From assembly GCF_000699445.3 (NCBI RefSeq), contig NC_067198.1, positions 31,685,536 to 31,749,535 on the forward strand: 64,000 bases of DNA. Reading direction: 5' to 3'. The position numbers and the translations under genes were made by a program. Shown in pieces: positions 1-11,099 of this stretch (the stretch's first letter is position 1; the number at the start of each line of letters is the position of its first letter). This stretch comes from Schistosoma haematobium. Its lineage: Eukaryota > Platyhelminthes > Trematoda > Strigeidida > Schistosomatidae. The notes under the pieces are model-generated. The model did not search any database. It was given only the letters and a program-made list of their open reading frames with translations, and was not told the DNA's origin.

Positions 1-857
1 ACACCAAGATTTAAAGCTATTATATTGACAGTTTTGTTCAAAATACGACTCTTCTAGGAACTAAATCGCGTATACCAGTCATTCATAATATGAAAGCTAG
101 TATCAATTATAAATTTGCAGTGATTATTGAAATTTGTTGGCCATAAAATAAGACAATAACTAGACTATATTGTTGCTACATTTGATGAAAGGCTCTATGT
201 TGACCATGACTGACTGACTTTTGATGTCCAGTGATAAACAATAAAAATAGAAATATTAATGAAGAATATTGGTTCTTCAGGATGAGGGTTTGAAGGGTGT
301 TCTATGCTCTGAGCTTGATAGAAGTACTAAAATATTTTAATTCAGGTTTTTGGGTGAGCAGCAATATCCATCTCCTTGTATAATGCTTAATGTTGATAAG
401 CTTCGAAGGACAATAAACCTAGATTTAGAAATTTCTAAAAAATTGAAAACTGTTAAAAACTGTTTCTGGAGTTTTAGATGGAATATATAACATTGAGAGA
501 AGACAGATAACTACCGACAATATCCAGTGATGACCACATAACACAATAAATGTGGACAGTAAAATATTAACGCAACAGCTTGTAGTTTTGAGACTTACAT
601 ATCCTAGAGTACAAGTGGTTGGTGCTTACAACCATCAAAATACTAGTAAGCATCCACTCATGTCTCTCTTGTTTTCGAGAACTCATCAACTAATATCTTA
701 TAATAAGAATAACAAGCCACGTTAATTCAACTGATTTCACTCGGGATGAGTAAAAATAGAAAGACCAAATCGTTTAAAATAATAACAATGTTAATAGTTT
801 CTATACATTATAGGGTAATGAGCACTGTAGATAAGATGCGTGTTACCGACAGGGAAT
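1..857. other. 3' flank of the receptor kinase gene, no gene seen
   Basis: No conserved reading frame, repeat or RNA gene is recognised. The first part should hold the kinase gene's 3' UTR on the minus strand, but I could not pick a convincing polyadenylation signal. Confidence 0.4.
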
Positions 858-3800
858 TCACGTAGACTGGATTGTGTTTTCATAACTGTGTATCAAGTGA
901 TTATGAACTTCAATGAAAGATGTATCTGACAAGAATTTACAGTTCTTGTATGTACAGATATGGTGTTTATGATGGCGATGTTCATGACAGTTGTACTGAA
1001 AGTCTATGCAACTGAATGTTTCCTTAGTGTCGTCAAGTAAGTATTTTATCTTATCGTGAATCTGTGCTGCAGTAGGACGTTTGTGTGGATTATAGGACCA
1101 CATTTGACACATCATCTCCCATAATTCATCGTTCACTAGTATAGGTCTATCTAATGTGGACGGTGGTAATAATCTCTGACAGTTCGTCGTTTTCTTCAAC
1201 GTGTATCCTGAAACGTTCGAATTGCAATCTGTACCATTATTCTTGTTGTTATTAAGATTGTGCTCTGATAACATACCTACTAATTCTTGAAATGTTTTAA
1301 TCTCTTGAAATGGTTCACGTTTTTCCAAATGAAATAGTTCCCATATCAGCAAACCATATTGCCATATATCTGAACTAAAATAAAATTTATGTTGTAACAA
1401 TGCTTCAGGTGGTAGAATTCGAAGGGGCAATTTTTTTCTTGGCGTCAATACACGATAATATTCATCGATCAGCTGATCTTCATTAAATTCACCATCAATA
1501 TTATAGATATCATCATTTGTTAACCCATTCATTGGAGTCATTTGTACAGCCAAACCAAAATCACTAATCTTCGGTATATAATTATGGTTAATTAGAATAT
1601 TTCTAGTGGCTAAATCTCTATGTATTACATAATTCTTCACCAGATAAACAATACCTGATATAATTCCGTAAGCGAAACGATATATCTCTTTTACAGTCAA
1701 TCTATACTCTCCCAATGTCGTTCTATCATGAGTATTCATCTTGTTGTCTTTCATATAGAAATTGGTCAGTTGAACCTCCTCATAATTCATTAAACTATCT
1801 ATAATTTGATGTGAATGACATCGGATAAAATGAGCTAAACTTTTGTATTTACAACATTCAAGAATCAAATTCACACCATTCAATGGGCTCCTGTTCCTCT
1901 TCAGGTTACTTTCAAACATTATTCCAATCATTCTGATTATGTTATCACAGTTAGTTAAGTTTGATAATATACGTATTTCATTTTTTAAACATATTAATTT
2001 ACTGCTATCGTTAGTATTATTGCTGTTAACAGTACTTTTTTCAACCATGGATGATACTTTCAATGCAACAATATAATTTTCAGTATCCTCTCTTAATAGT
2101 ATATCCTTGAATTCATTATTCAATGTATCTTTAATATATGAACTGTGTAACCATGCTTTAAATACTGAACCATAATGCCCCGAACCAAGTGGATAATTGG
2201 ATCGTTTGATAAATTTACGTGGTATAATCCATTTATTGATTTGATTCATAGAACTTTTTGCAGTACTGGTTGTTGTTGTTGTTGTGATATTAGTAGTATC
2301 TTGAACAGTAGTATTAACAGTGAAACCTAAAAGTTGACTTAACACTTGTTCAATAGACTTATAATCTTTACTCAAACTATATGAAGTTAGTAATGACGAT
2401 GATGATGACTTATAATGGTATGAATGAAGACGATTATAAATATTTTTATAAAGAACATTTGGAAGTGATATATCGGAAGAACATTGATTTTTATAACTTA
2501 TTTTATAACATAACCATAGAATTATACTCATTGTAATAAGAATTAAAATTATTGGCAATATAATTAAATAAATCCATGAAACGAATTTCTTCATCATTTG
2601 TAATTTTATGGTTTCGTTGGAATGAATCGAAGTAGTATCTAGATAAATCAGTTTGATTTGTTTAAATGCATTGCCTGCAATATTTTTGGCTAAACACTGA
2701 TAATGTGATTGATTTAAAGTATCCTTTGAAGTTAACAATAATGTTGATATGTTATATATACACGTTTGAATTTCTTGATCACCATTTATACTAATATTAA
2801 ATTGTATTTTATTTTCATCTACTGAACATGTATGTACATTTTCCCATTTAATAAATGATTCACTCTGGTTATAAACTGCTCTCATCCATTGTATACTTGG
2901 TTTTGGTGAACCAACAGCTTGACATATTAATTCTATGCTATTTTTAGTCATGTTATCAGTATTAATACTGTAATTTAATACAGTATGTTGTCGTAAATTT
3001 GTTCTAATTAGTTGTACATTTTCAGTTGGTTTCAAAATCTTCGGTACATTTTGTTTAAACGTATGAATTTTGATTACGAATTGTTCACTTTTATATGAGC
3101 ATTTTAAATGAACAACAAGTGATTTGTTCAAATGGATTATTTTTCTAACCTTTAAAGAATAAGGAGATAATATCCAGAATGTGCTATTAGTCAAGTGATC
3201 TTCAGTACTATTTTGTGTATTAATAATGGTCAATTTAGGCCATTCTTTTAGTTTGAGTTGTTCAGGTTTTGTGTGCATTTTACGTATACACTCTAAACTC
3301 ATAGATGTACTTTGAACTAGAAAAATTTCCGAATTGTTAAGTCGTGAGTTTACTTCATGAAATTGTGAAGAATTATTTAATTCAATAACAAAATACAACT
3401 GCCATTTTTTCCTGATATTTTGAATATGACGATTGTTTTCAGTGTTTTTGAATGTATCAATTACATTGAAATCATTAAACGCTGCACAACTTTCTTGACC
3501 ATTAAAGTACATTCCTATTTCATAAACACTGCTACACCTTACACACAAATTCTCAGGCCAATAATTCAAATACAAATTACGTAGATGAGATATTTCATTA
3601 ATACGTTCCCATAACTTTTCTGTTTTATTAAGTACTATCTTAGGATAATCGGTTGCATTGTAAAGTGGTATTAATTTGAACGTATGTTCAAGTGTTTTAT
3701 CGTATGTTGTGTAGTTTTGAGTATGATTATCAATTGAAATAAACCAAGTCACATTATTTGGATAATTATACCCGAGTTTTCGAGCTATGCTCCTTTCAAT

Positions 3801-4514
3801 ATCATTTGGGACACAATGAAGATAATATTGTTGTGTAATTTGGCTTTGAAGATTTTCAACATTTCTAGACAACTCTAGGACAGATTTGATAATAAATATT
3901 TGAAGTGTTCTCTTCGTCTCTCCATATCCAATTGACAAGGTAATTGTTTGACTTGGCAAATTAATTTTCATTTTCACAAGACATTTCCAAGTATCTCTAG
4001 TACGGATTAAATTTGTTTGTGTTTCCTTTGTTTTTTGGTCAGATTGATGTATACCATGTTTCATAATACAGAACGGTTGATCGTCAGTTTCATGTTGTGT
4101 CCAAAATGATATATTCAAGTTAAGTGAATTGTTTTTTATAAGAAGATCTAAAGTAGAATTTTCTTTAAACGAGGACTGATTGCCACCTAAGATGAGGCAA
4201 TTACAATGAAAACTTATATGTAATTTATTTGATATTTGATTGGTGGTCTTTACTATTTGAATTATTCTTCGACTTATTGGTGCCATTCTATCTGGTGTAG
4301 TTACTTCACAAAGTATCAATGTATTATTTACTGATTGATTAGTTTCATTTGAAGTGTTCAATAGATTTAGATCATATTTTGAAAAAGCATAAAGAACTGA
4401 AAACTTATTAAATATTTGATGTGTAGTCAAACATTCTGTTCTTTCCCATGTACTTTGATCATCAAACTGATAATGTTCTTGAAAATCAGATATGTTGGAA
4501 AGTTTTACATTTTC
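858..4514 (-). CDS. Receptor tyrosine kinase, VEGFR/PDGFR-like, exon 2 (rest of ectodomain, TM, kinase)
   Basis: This exon encodes residues 369-1586 of a cell-surface receptor kinase. The acceptor is the AG at 4516-4515, and the frame runs open to a TGA at 860-858. Visible parts are N-glycosylation-rich ectodomain, a membrane-proximal I-set Ig domain (two Cys, central Trp, YQC near 950-1000), a hydrophobic helix at about 1012-1038, and a kinase domain at about 1137-1530. The kinase has GSGHYG at 1145, the beta-3 Lys in VALKV (K1187), HRDLATRN (H1333-N1340) and DFG (D1353). A tandem Tyr (DEYYRV) sits in the activation loop, and LPLRILPPE replaces the usual APE region. An insert of about 45 residues lies between the hinge and helix E, and a second polar insert lies near helix G. 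The tail is His-rich. All catalytic residues are present, so an active kinase is likely. The class assignment rests on Ig layout plus the kinase insert; another Ig-type RTK class such as FGFR is possible. Confidence 0.88.
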   Translation of the reverse strand, partial: ENVKLSNISDFQEHYQFDDQSTWERTECLTTHQIFNKFSVLYAFSKYDLNLLNTSNETNQSVNNTLILCEVTTPDRMAPISRRIIQIVKTTNQISNKLHISFHCNCLILGGNQSSFKENSTLDLLIKNNSLNLNISFWTQHETDDQPFCIMKHGIHQSDQKTKETQTNLIRTRDTWKCLVKMKINLPSQTITLSIGYGETKRTLQIFIIKSVLELSRNVENLQSQITQQYYLHCVPNDIERSIARKLGYNYPNNVTWFISIDNHTQNYTTYDKTLEHTFKLIPLYNATDYPKIVLNKTEKLWERINEISHLRNLYLNYWPENLCVRCSSVYEIGMYFNGQESCAAFNDFNVIDTFKNTENNRHIQNIRKKWQLYFVIELNNSSQFHEVNSRLNNSEIFLVQSTSMSLECIRKMHTKPEQLKLKEWPKLTIINTQNSTEDHLTNSTFWILSPYSLKVRKIIHLNKSLVVHLKCSYKSEQFVIKIHTFKQNVPKILKPTENVQLIRTNLRQHTVLNYSINTDNMTKNSIELICQAVGSPKPSIQWMRAVYNQSESFIKWENVHTCSVDENKIQFNISINGDQEIQTCIYNISTLLLTSKDTLNQSHYQCLAKNIAGNAFKQIKLIYLDTTSIHSNETIKLQMMKKFVSWIYLIILPIILILITMSIILWLCYKISYKNQCSSDISLPNVLYKNIYNRLHSYHYKSSSSSLLTSYSLSKDYKSIEQVLSQLLGFTVNTTVQDTTNITTTTTTSTAKSSMNQINKWIIPRKFIKRSNYPLGSGHYGSVFKAWLHSSYIKDTLNNEFKDILLREDTENYIVALKVSSMVEKSTVNSNNTNDSSKLICLKNEIRILSNLTNCDNIIRMIGIMFESNLKRNRSPLNGVNLILECCKYKSLAHFIRCHSHQIIDSLMNYEEVQLTNFYMKDNKMNTHDRTTLGEYRLTVKEIYRFAYGIISGIVYLVKNYVIHRDLATRNILINHNYIPKISDFGLAVQMTPMNGLTNDDIYNIDGEFNEDQLIDEYYRVLTPRKKLPLRILPPEALLQHKFYFSSDIWQYGLLIWELFHLEKREPFQEIKTFQELVGMLSEHNLNNNKNNGTDCNSNVSGYTLKKTTNCQRLLPPSTLDRPILVNDELWEMMCQMWSYNPHKRPTAAQIHDKIKYLLDDTKETFSCIDFQYNCHEHRHHKHHICTYKNCKFLSDTSFIEVHNHLIHSYENTIQST

Positions 4515-4889
4515 CTAAAAATTTAATAAATTTTAAAATGTAATTACGTTTTCATTATAACTTTTGTGAAAGCTAAAGACTAATTTATCAAACGAAACAT
4601 ACTTGGAAATTGGTCAGTTTTTAATTATTTAGGGAAGAGTTAAATGATTTTAGTACAATTTAGAGCAAAAAGAAACTATAAATCTACAACTTAGTTTTGT
4701 CATATAATCACGAGACTGATAGTTCCTGGGTTCAAATCTCGCGAGGCGGGATCGTGGATGCGCACTTCTGAATCCCATGCTAGGACTAAACGACCATTCG
4801 GTGCTTTCAGGTTTTGCATGATGGTCTATCCTTAAATGATTCATGAATTGAACTATTAAAACACTATTATATTTAAGAAACTTACTTAC
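4515..4889 (-). other. Intron of the receptor tyrosine kinase gene
   Basis: This 375-bp phase-0 intron has GTAAGT at its 5' end (minus strand, from 4889) and TTTTTAG at its 3' end. It holds a plus-strand hammerhead SINE copy at about 4705-4860, which takes up nearly half its length. Confidence 0.8.
4705..4860 (+). mobile_element. Hammerhead SINE (CTGAGGA family), degraded copy
   Basis: It contains a box-B-like GGTTCAAATCTC, then the family's diagnostic run GCGCACT...ATCCCATGCTAGGAC and the GGTTTTGCATGATGGTCTA tail. The ribozyme core is damaged: CTGAGGAG has become CTGAATC and GAAAC has become TAAAC, so cleavage is not expected. It sits antisense in the kinase gene's intron. Confidence 0.8.
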
Positions 4890-5993
4890 TTGATTTAAGG
4901 TTTTCCACCTAAAACATAACTTGCCTATCGGTTTATGAACAATATATTTTTGTGTATAACTACCAATACATGTTAAACGTAATACTATGGTTTGTTGCAT
5001 TACACGAAATGTTAAAAGTTCATTAGAATATTTAACAAACCAATTAATATTGTTTAGAAAAAATTCAGAATGATTTCTTATATTGACCGATTTATATATA
5101 TTGTGTTCCATTTTATTTATCGATTGTAAATACAAATGAATTGTAGGTGCAATAACTGGTGATGGCATAGGCCATATTGGCTGAACAATACGTTGTTGAT
5201 TAATTTGATTATAATTACATAACATAAATAACATTATACGTGGAAATTGTGATTTTAAAAGACATACACCAAACCGATTATCATAATAATAAAGAATTGA
5301 ATGAAACTGATTTTTTTCTAATCGTTTAAATGGATACCATATTTGACGACTTGATTTATGAGGTGTTAATTGATAATCAATCCAAAATACTGAAGAATCT
5401 TCTTTAAATGTACTATTTAATCCAGGACATGGTATAAGCATAGGTTGATCACGTATAACATCCAAATGAACAGTGTTCATGTTAACTGAATTTGTATAGA
5501 GAAAAACACTACCACAATTTATTGTATTATTTCTTAATTTTATTACAACACTTGAATTATTTCTTAATTTACTTTGTTTAAATAAACATTGATCTTGTTC
5601 ATACCATGGACAACATGGGCAACAAGATGGTTCATTTGGAAACCAGTTTATTATTCCCATATTTTCATAATTTAAAGATTGACAACATTGATATAATCCA
5701 CGAAAATTAGTACGTAATACATTATTCTCTGGTAATTTAATTAATAGTTTACTTTGATTTTTTCTTTGATTAACTATAATTGTTGGTTTAAATTTGTATG
5801 GTATAGTTGAAGGAATAAACCATTGAGTACCATATAAACAAGACAATTCTATTTCTTTATTATCTATTGGAATATCATATTTATGATCATGTTCATTTTG
5901 TTTTAATTCGTAGAATAATTGATTTTTCAATGGGTTAGTAATTGATTTATTAAATAACAATAAAATTAATAAAAATTCAATTAACATATCCAA
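4890..5993 (-). CDS. Receptor tyrosine kinase, VEGFR/PDGFR-like, exon 1 (signal peptide and first Ig-like domains)
   Basis: This exon encodes residues 1-368. The start is the ATG at 5993, followed at once by a hydrophobic signal peptide (MDMLIEFLLILLLFN). Ig-like patterns follow. ELSCLYG...W...GLYQCC at about 50-105 fits domain 1. LIPCPG...VFWIDY...FGVCLL at about 190-250 resembles the VEGFR/PDGFR ligand-binding domain 2. The start of a third domain (LRLTCIG...LCFRW) is cut by the intron. The donor is GTAAGT at 4889, after codon 368 (phase 0), which matches the phase of exon 2. Reading on past the donor runs into a hammerhead SINE and stops, so the intron is required. A CC-x-CC Cys cluster near residue 125 is unusual. 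I found no other 5' exon. Confidence 0.82.
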
Positions 5994-6209
5994 AGGTATA
6001 TTGTTTAATTGTTATAATGAATAATTTGTTATTATCATTGTTAAATATTAAACTGATAATTTAATTCAATCCCTTGGTTGATACATATATATACATATAT
6101 AACAAATACAGAATCTAGTATCCATATAACATCATTGTTCATAATACCTGACCAATAAAGTGACATTATTAAATTTTAAATAATTGTCAAGGTTACTGCT
6201 AATATTCAC

Positions 6210-6253
<44 letters not shown>

Positions 6254-6394
6254 GATTATATTGAAATGGATATACTTGGAATAATAATAATGGAATGAGT
6301 GATGATTTTTAGTTATATAGTTTGTTTATGAAATGTGAATGAGAGATTTTGGTGTATTATTAATGACTTTTATTAACCTTTTTATAATTATTTG

Positions 6395-6431
<37 letters not shown>

Positions 6432-6560
6432 ACAATATTATTTTGTAGACAAATGTTTATATTAAGAATCATATGAACTAATAAAGTCATTTTATAAATT
6501 GTAATTTATAAACGAATCAAAATTAAAATACATTGATTATTTTTGAAAGTAACTGTTTTC
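5994..6560. promoter_or_regulatory. 5' flank (probable promoter region) of the receptor kinase gene
   Basis: This is AT-rich sequence upstream of the kinase start codon, with two TA-dinucleotide tracts at about 6211-6251 and 6399-6428. No specific promoter motif can be defended. The assignment rests on position only. Confidence 0.3.
6211..6251. repeat. (TA)n microsatellite
   Basis: An uninterrupted TA dinucleotide tract of about 40 bp. A second, shorter one lies at about 6399-6428. Confidence 0.95.
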
Positions 6561-6564
6561 ATCA

Positions 6565-6885
6565 TAATAATCAAAGATGGATAGTGGCTAACAGTGGGAT
6601 CCAGGACATGCGTTTCGTCTTATTTGGGACTCGTCAACTGGATGTATCTGCATTTCAGAGTTGATGTACACTTTGGAACCAGAACCTAGTACTGTTCACT
6701 TGAAACGCCATCGCGTTATCTACTTAGCCACTAACCATCTTTGATTATAGTGCTTGTAAATTAAGGCAATATCAAGGCAATATGCACAGTATAAACATAT
6801 GCCAATAACAGACTGACCAATAACAGTCTTAAATAACAATGGGAAGATTCAAGTAAAGACAATACCAAGTGAATTAAACTTCATC
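6565..6885. mobile_element. SMalpha-like hammerhead repeat: inverted head joined to a plus-strand tail
   Basis: The segment 6565-6740 is the head and hammerhead part of an SMalpha-type element on the minus strand. At about 6741 it switches to the plus-strand tail of the same family (TTTGATTATAGTGCTTGTAA to AAGACAATACC). The full plus-strand element follows from about 6900, so the locus is an inverted, partly duplicated insertion. Confidence 0.8.
6596..6644 (-). ncRNA. Hammerhead ribozyme, SMalpha type, core mutated
   Basis: Reading the minus strand: CATCCAG, then TTGACGAG where CTGANGAG is required, then CCCAAATAAGAC, GAAAC, a short helix III, GTC and CTGGATCC. Stem I (ATCCAG/CTGGAT) is intact. 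The first C of the CUGANGA box is T, so activity is probably lost. Confidence 0.75.
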
Positions 6886-6899
6886 CTATTTCACAAGCA

Positions 6900-7215
6900 A
6901 GTGGCTATCAGGACTTAATACCTAAGTAGACAACGCGATGGTGTTTAATGCGAACGGTACTGGGTTCGAGTCCCAGAGTAAACATCAACTTTGAGATGCA
7001 GGTGCATCCAGCTGATGAGTCTCAAATAGGACGAAACGTGTGTCCTGGATTCCGCTGCTATCCACTATCCACCTTTGATTATAGTGCTAGTAAATTAAGG
7101 CACTATCAAGGCAATACGCACAGTATGCACATATGCCGATAACAGACTGATCAATTCAAGTCCTAAACATCAATCGGAAGATTCAAGTAAAGACAATATC
7201 AAGTGAATTGTTTTA
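6900..7215 (+). mobile_element. SMalpha-like SINE with hammerhead ribozyme, near full length
   Basis: It has a pol III box-B-like GGGTTCGAGTCCC at about 6962-6974, the hammerhead at 7001-7052 and a 3' tail ending in AAGACAATATCAAGTGAATT. This architecture matches the schistosome SMalpha repeat, known to be SINE-like and to encode a self-cleaving RNA. It lies 0.9 kb upstream of the receptor kinase gene. Confidence 0.85.
7001..7052 (+). ncRNA. Hammerhead ribozyme, SMalpha type, intact core
   Basis: CTGATGA is at 7012-7018, GAAA at 7033-7036, and the cleavage triplet GTC at 7042-7044. Helix I pairs ATCCAG (7006-7011) with CTGGAT (7045-7050). Helix II is GTCT/GGAC with one G-U pair. All core nucleotides of the hammerhead consensus are present, so self-cleavage of the transcript after 7044 is predicted. 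Confidence 0.9.
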
Positions 7216-9240
7216 ATCATAATTCTATGATATGAACTCTGATTAGTTTAGTTAGGAAAAACAACTAAATAGAATGGTTTTTCACGACTTCGAGTTGTTA
7301 TGATTTTAATGACTTTTTTTTAAAAGTTTTACCGTATTTATTCTATCAGTATATATGTTTTCTATAGCAATATGGTACTATGGAGATAGTTAGGACAGAC
7401 TTATTTTGTAACTAGTTTTTGCTACTATTTTCATTTCGTTCATTAATTTTCATAATGTGTACATTTACTATGAATTATTGTAAAATAGTTATTTTAAAAA
7501 CTCATGACCTTTCGTTTTCATTTTGAATCCCCCCTATAGCATGACACATTGATTACCGCTCACAAATACACTGTTTTCAATTACCTGTTGTTATGATAAA
7601 AGAACTCTAATGTATTTACTATTTACGTTTACAGACCACAGTGATATTCTCATAATATGCTTCATCTGGATATACATCTCGAACTATAGCAATTGTGATC
7701 GTAATTATTAACTACTTATCATTGTGGATTACTAGACTAAGAGAAACTCGAATACGCCAATTCCTGACTGTTTAAGTAACGTTCAGTATATTTTTCTTGT
7801 ATGTATAGATTATATTTAATATATTAATACATTAATTTTTAGACGTAATAACTTTATCATTATTTTTGGAATTTATATATTCTTGGTCCGCCACAGTACT
7901 TATAAAGTTAAGTCGTCAGTTATTCACTATTGTGTGTAATAAATTTGTAGATATACGGAATACCACTAAATTAAAGAATACTATTAACCAATTATCTTCC
8001 AGAGAATTCATCTGAAGATAAACAAAAAAAGAAGGCAAGCTTATTTTGTATGACTATAAATATTGATCAACGCTTGACTAAATGGAGTTGGCCTGCATTC
8101 CTTCTCTATTGAGCATCATTTCGCACCACACTCTTCTCTTCGCTTCGTCCCTCTAACTGCCTGCCTAAATCAATGAGTGTACAAAATATACGTATTCAAA
8201 AATCCGTTCTCGTACTTGACTTATTTAATTCCGTTATTCACTAACGCGATCTAAGTCGATAATAATATACGAGGATTGACGATATGTATATTTCAATGAC
8301 ATTCAATCATATGAGGATTGGCGACATGCATATTTGGACAGCAATTATTCATACGATCCTACTGAAATCAGATAACGGTCAACAAGAACGTTTTGGATTA
8401 GAGATGAGTTCGTATGTGAAATGCAAGCATGCTAGCCAGCAGTAAGCTGGTACTTTGTAAAAAATTCATTGTTCTCTGGGTTTGCTGTTTTTTAGGTGCA
8501 ATACATTCAACAGTACTCTGTACCTTCAACAGACAAATCACTCCACCTTTAGAAGCATCACTTAACCTGAGACAACTTCATCGTCGAAACAATAATTATG
8601 TTCCAAATATTCGGTAAAACAGCAAAATGTATGTAGGGACAATACAACAATAATTGTTATTATTATTGTATATTTCTGACAGACAGGTACACGCTATTTT
8701 TGCATGCGTGATTAATAATTTGCAACATCGGTTCACAAATAAAGTGCTTCCCAAGTAGGATTTTTAAATAGATAAGATCAATGAAAATCAGTAGCACTAT
8801 ATGTATGCGGATGTGCCACAAAGTTATTAATTGGGTTTATGTATTAGTAATGTACGGTGATTATAGTTCTTATGATCTGTCCCGAAAACGGCATCGCGAA
8901 CACTCTGTGACCTTCAGAAACCCACAGCAGGTCCAAACCCAGAATTCGTATATTATAACGTGACACTGCTAAGTATTTATGCCATACAACTGTTTAATTT
9001 TATAGTTGTGATAAAGTAAATATAAAGGATGACACTAGATGTAACCTTGGATGACGCGTTCGTTCACTTTATTTCGAGCTTGTTTTAGGTGTAAGTGTTA
9101 CTGAGCCCTAGCCAAACTTTAGCGAATGTTTGCTGTACAACTAAATGTTTTGTTTTACATCTAAATCTGTTGTAACCACGCAACTCAAATTAATTCTGCA
9201 CACTCCAAATCTCAGTTCTTGCTTGTACCCCATAGAAGTT
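7216..9240. other. Unrecognised intergenic sequence
   Basis: No conserved coding region was found. The only pattern noted is an imperfect direct repeat of about 25 bp (GAGGATTG-CGA-ATG-ATATTT) at about 8271 and 8313. Short open frames here have no recognisable protein features. A decayed LTR or other repeat cannot be excluded. Confidence 0.3.
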
Positions 9241-9246
9241 CTAGAC

Positions 9247-9309
9247 ATGGCACTGACGAAGCAGACTCGCCGTAAGAGTACCGGTGGCAAGGCACCCAGA
9301 AAACAGTTA
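9247..9309 (+). pseudogene. Truncated histone H3 N-terminal tail sequence
   Basis: ATG plus 20 codons read as the histone H3 tail up to APRKQL, with two changes: R2 is Leu and A7 is Arg (mature numbering). K4, K9, S10, T11, K14 and K18 are kept. After L20 the homology stops abruptly (VCSIQI, then stop). There is no GT donor at the break, so it is not an intact exon. It is most simply a fragment of an H3 copy. The short match is strong in the order and identity of residues, but an expressed chimeric peptide cannot be ruled out. Confidence 0.75.
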
Positions 9310-11090
9310 GTCTGTTCAATACAGATATAAATAGAATTCAACACTTACAAACAGAATCTGTCATCTATACCGTCTGACTTCTACTTTAAAGCAATAGGAG
9401 TATTAACATAAGCATCTATTGATAATACATGTATCGTACTATCACTGTAGTATCATTACTCTTGCGACAAACTTAACGTTTCCGATCTTAGGAACTCAAT
9501 CACTTGTGAAAGCCATCTATTTCAGTGCGACTTGATAGGACTTTAAAACGTTATATTTTTTCTATTATTTCTATGGTTAACCGCTTTACATTCAACCAAC
9601 GTCCTAGTAACATATTATTGCTCGTTGTTTTCCGATCAGTTTCTGCCGCCTCCTTTTCATTTGTCTTACAGCTCGGCAAAACCTGGAGGGTTCATATTAA
9701 TCGTTTGGCAACCTCCGGCTCACGACTACTCCCAACATGTTTGGTACCGATTCAATTGGCCGTTCAATCTGGTGGGGGGTGTATATTAGGTCCAGTGAAA
9801 TGTCACTGAGCCCTAGCCAAATCATTCAGCAGTCGGGTAACTGGACATCGAACAAGTCATCGATCCCTGTCAAAGTCAAGGACAACCAACGCACATCAGT
9901 TAATCATACGCCATGGATTAGCCCATGCGGCGATGGCCACAAATTCACTTGTACCTACTTTAACTAATATGTCTCTGTAATAACGTCCTTTTTGTTGTAC
10001 GGTCTTCAAAGCGCCCACAGTACCTTAATGCGGCGGGGGGTAATTCACGTTAGGTGCTGACCGTGAGGTGTGACTTCGACGTTAGCTGTTGGTCATACCA
10101 TTCCCGTCTAACTCGAGTAGGACCCCAGTCATTCGACATAGATCATCAACGTTGATGGTCTATACAAGTAATTCATAAGACTGCTTTAAATTCACAAAAA
10201 TCATCCATCATATCAAACCGTTTCTGTGGTATGCGCGAGGTTACTAAGTGTTGGATATTTTATCAAGCTTCATAAGGGATACGGGAGATTTGCTCAGGTG
10301 GTTGGCGCATCATGTGCAGGCCCATAAACCAGTGGTCTCACTGCTAACATCTCTTATCTTCTCTTCTTCGTATATGGTGTTTTTGCGATGAGATCTCATT
10401 TGGTTTCCATAGTCATCAACAAAGCTGATTCACTCAGCAATCACAACAGAAAAACCAAGTCAACTATCAACTTCGAGATGTGATTCCGAAGAAAACTGAG
10501 TGAAAATGGAGTTGCATCTTTTGTGTGTACCTTAAATAAAGCTAATGTCCATGTGGGTCATTTAGATGTCTAACTAGGTCGCAATATAATCACCATGCTG
10601 TCATTCTATAATGTTCATGATATAAAGGACATTTTCAAAACCTCTTGATCATATCAATTCGCGCCTATCAATTAGCGATCAAGATAATCCATGAAAGAAT
10701 CAAGGCCTCCTTACGAACCTGTTTGACTACTGAAGGATATCATACTGAAAAAAAGATGACTGTCCAATGCTTACATTTTCAAAGGTTCGCTAACAGAGAT
10801 TGGTTAGAGATTTTCAAATATTATAATCTCAATAAACCGTGCTGGCAAATTTGGTTCTTTCGAAAGTTCAAAAATGCGGATAGTATGAAAGTAGGACAAA
10901 TACTGACATTCACAGAGAAACACAGACGTTGGAGTCACTTTTCTGGTTCGCGAGGCGAGGCGCAGATCCATAACAAATAAACAACTAGGCTGTGTCCAGT
11001 TAAACCAATGGGGTTAGCATCAATGTCGAAGGTTTGGTGAACGATTTATTTTAGGAATTTACGTACCTCTACCACTCAAAAATCAACAAT
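9310..11090. other. Unrecognised intergenic sequence, possibly decayed repeat
   Basis: GC content is slightly higher than in the surroundings. The phrase GAGCCCTAGCCAAA occurs at about 9102 and 9809, hinting at repeat material, but no family or protein is recognised. Open frames of 76-111 codons (for example 10645-10980) show no domain I know. Confidence 0.3.
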
Positions 11091-11099
11091 ACGAGTAAG

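Noticed and set aside
1843..2076. Plus-strand open frame of 77 codons
   Set aside because: It is antisense to the conserved kinase domain exon; the minus-strand frame carries the catalytic motifs.
4650..4889. Extension of receptor kinase exon 1 beyond 4890
   Set aside because: The downstream translation comes from a hammerhead SINE, and a GTAAGT donor at 4889 joins in phase to exon 2.
9247..9309. Functional histone H3 gene
   Set aside because: Only the first 20 residues match, two tail residues are changed, there is no donor site at the break, and a stop follows six codons later.
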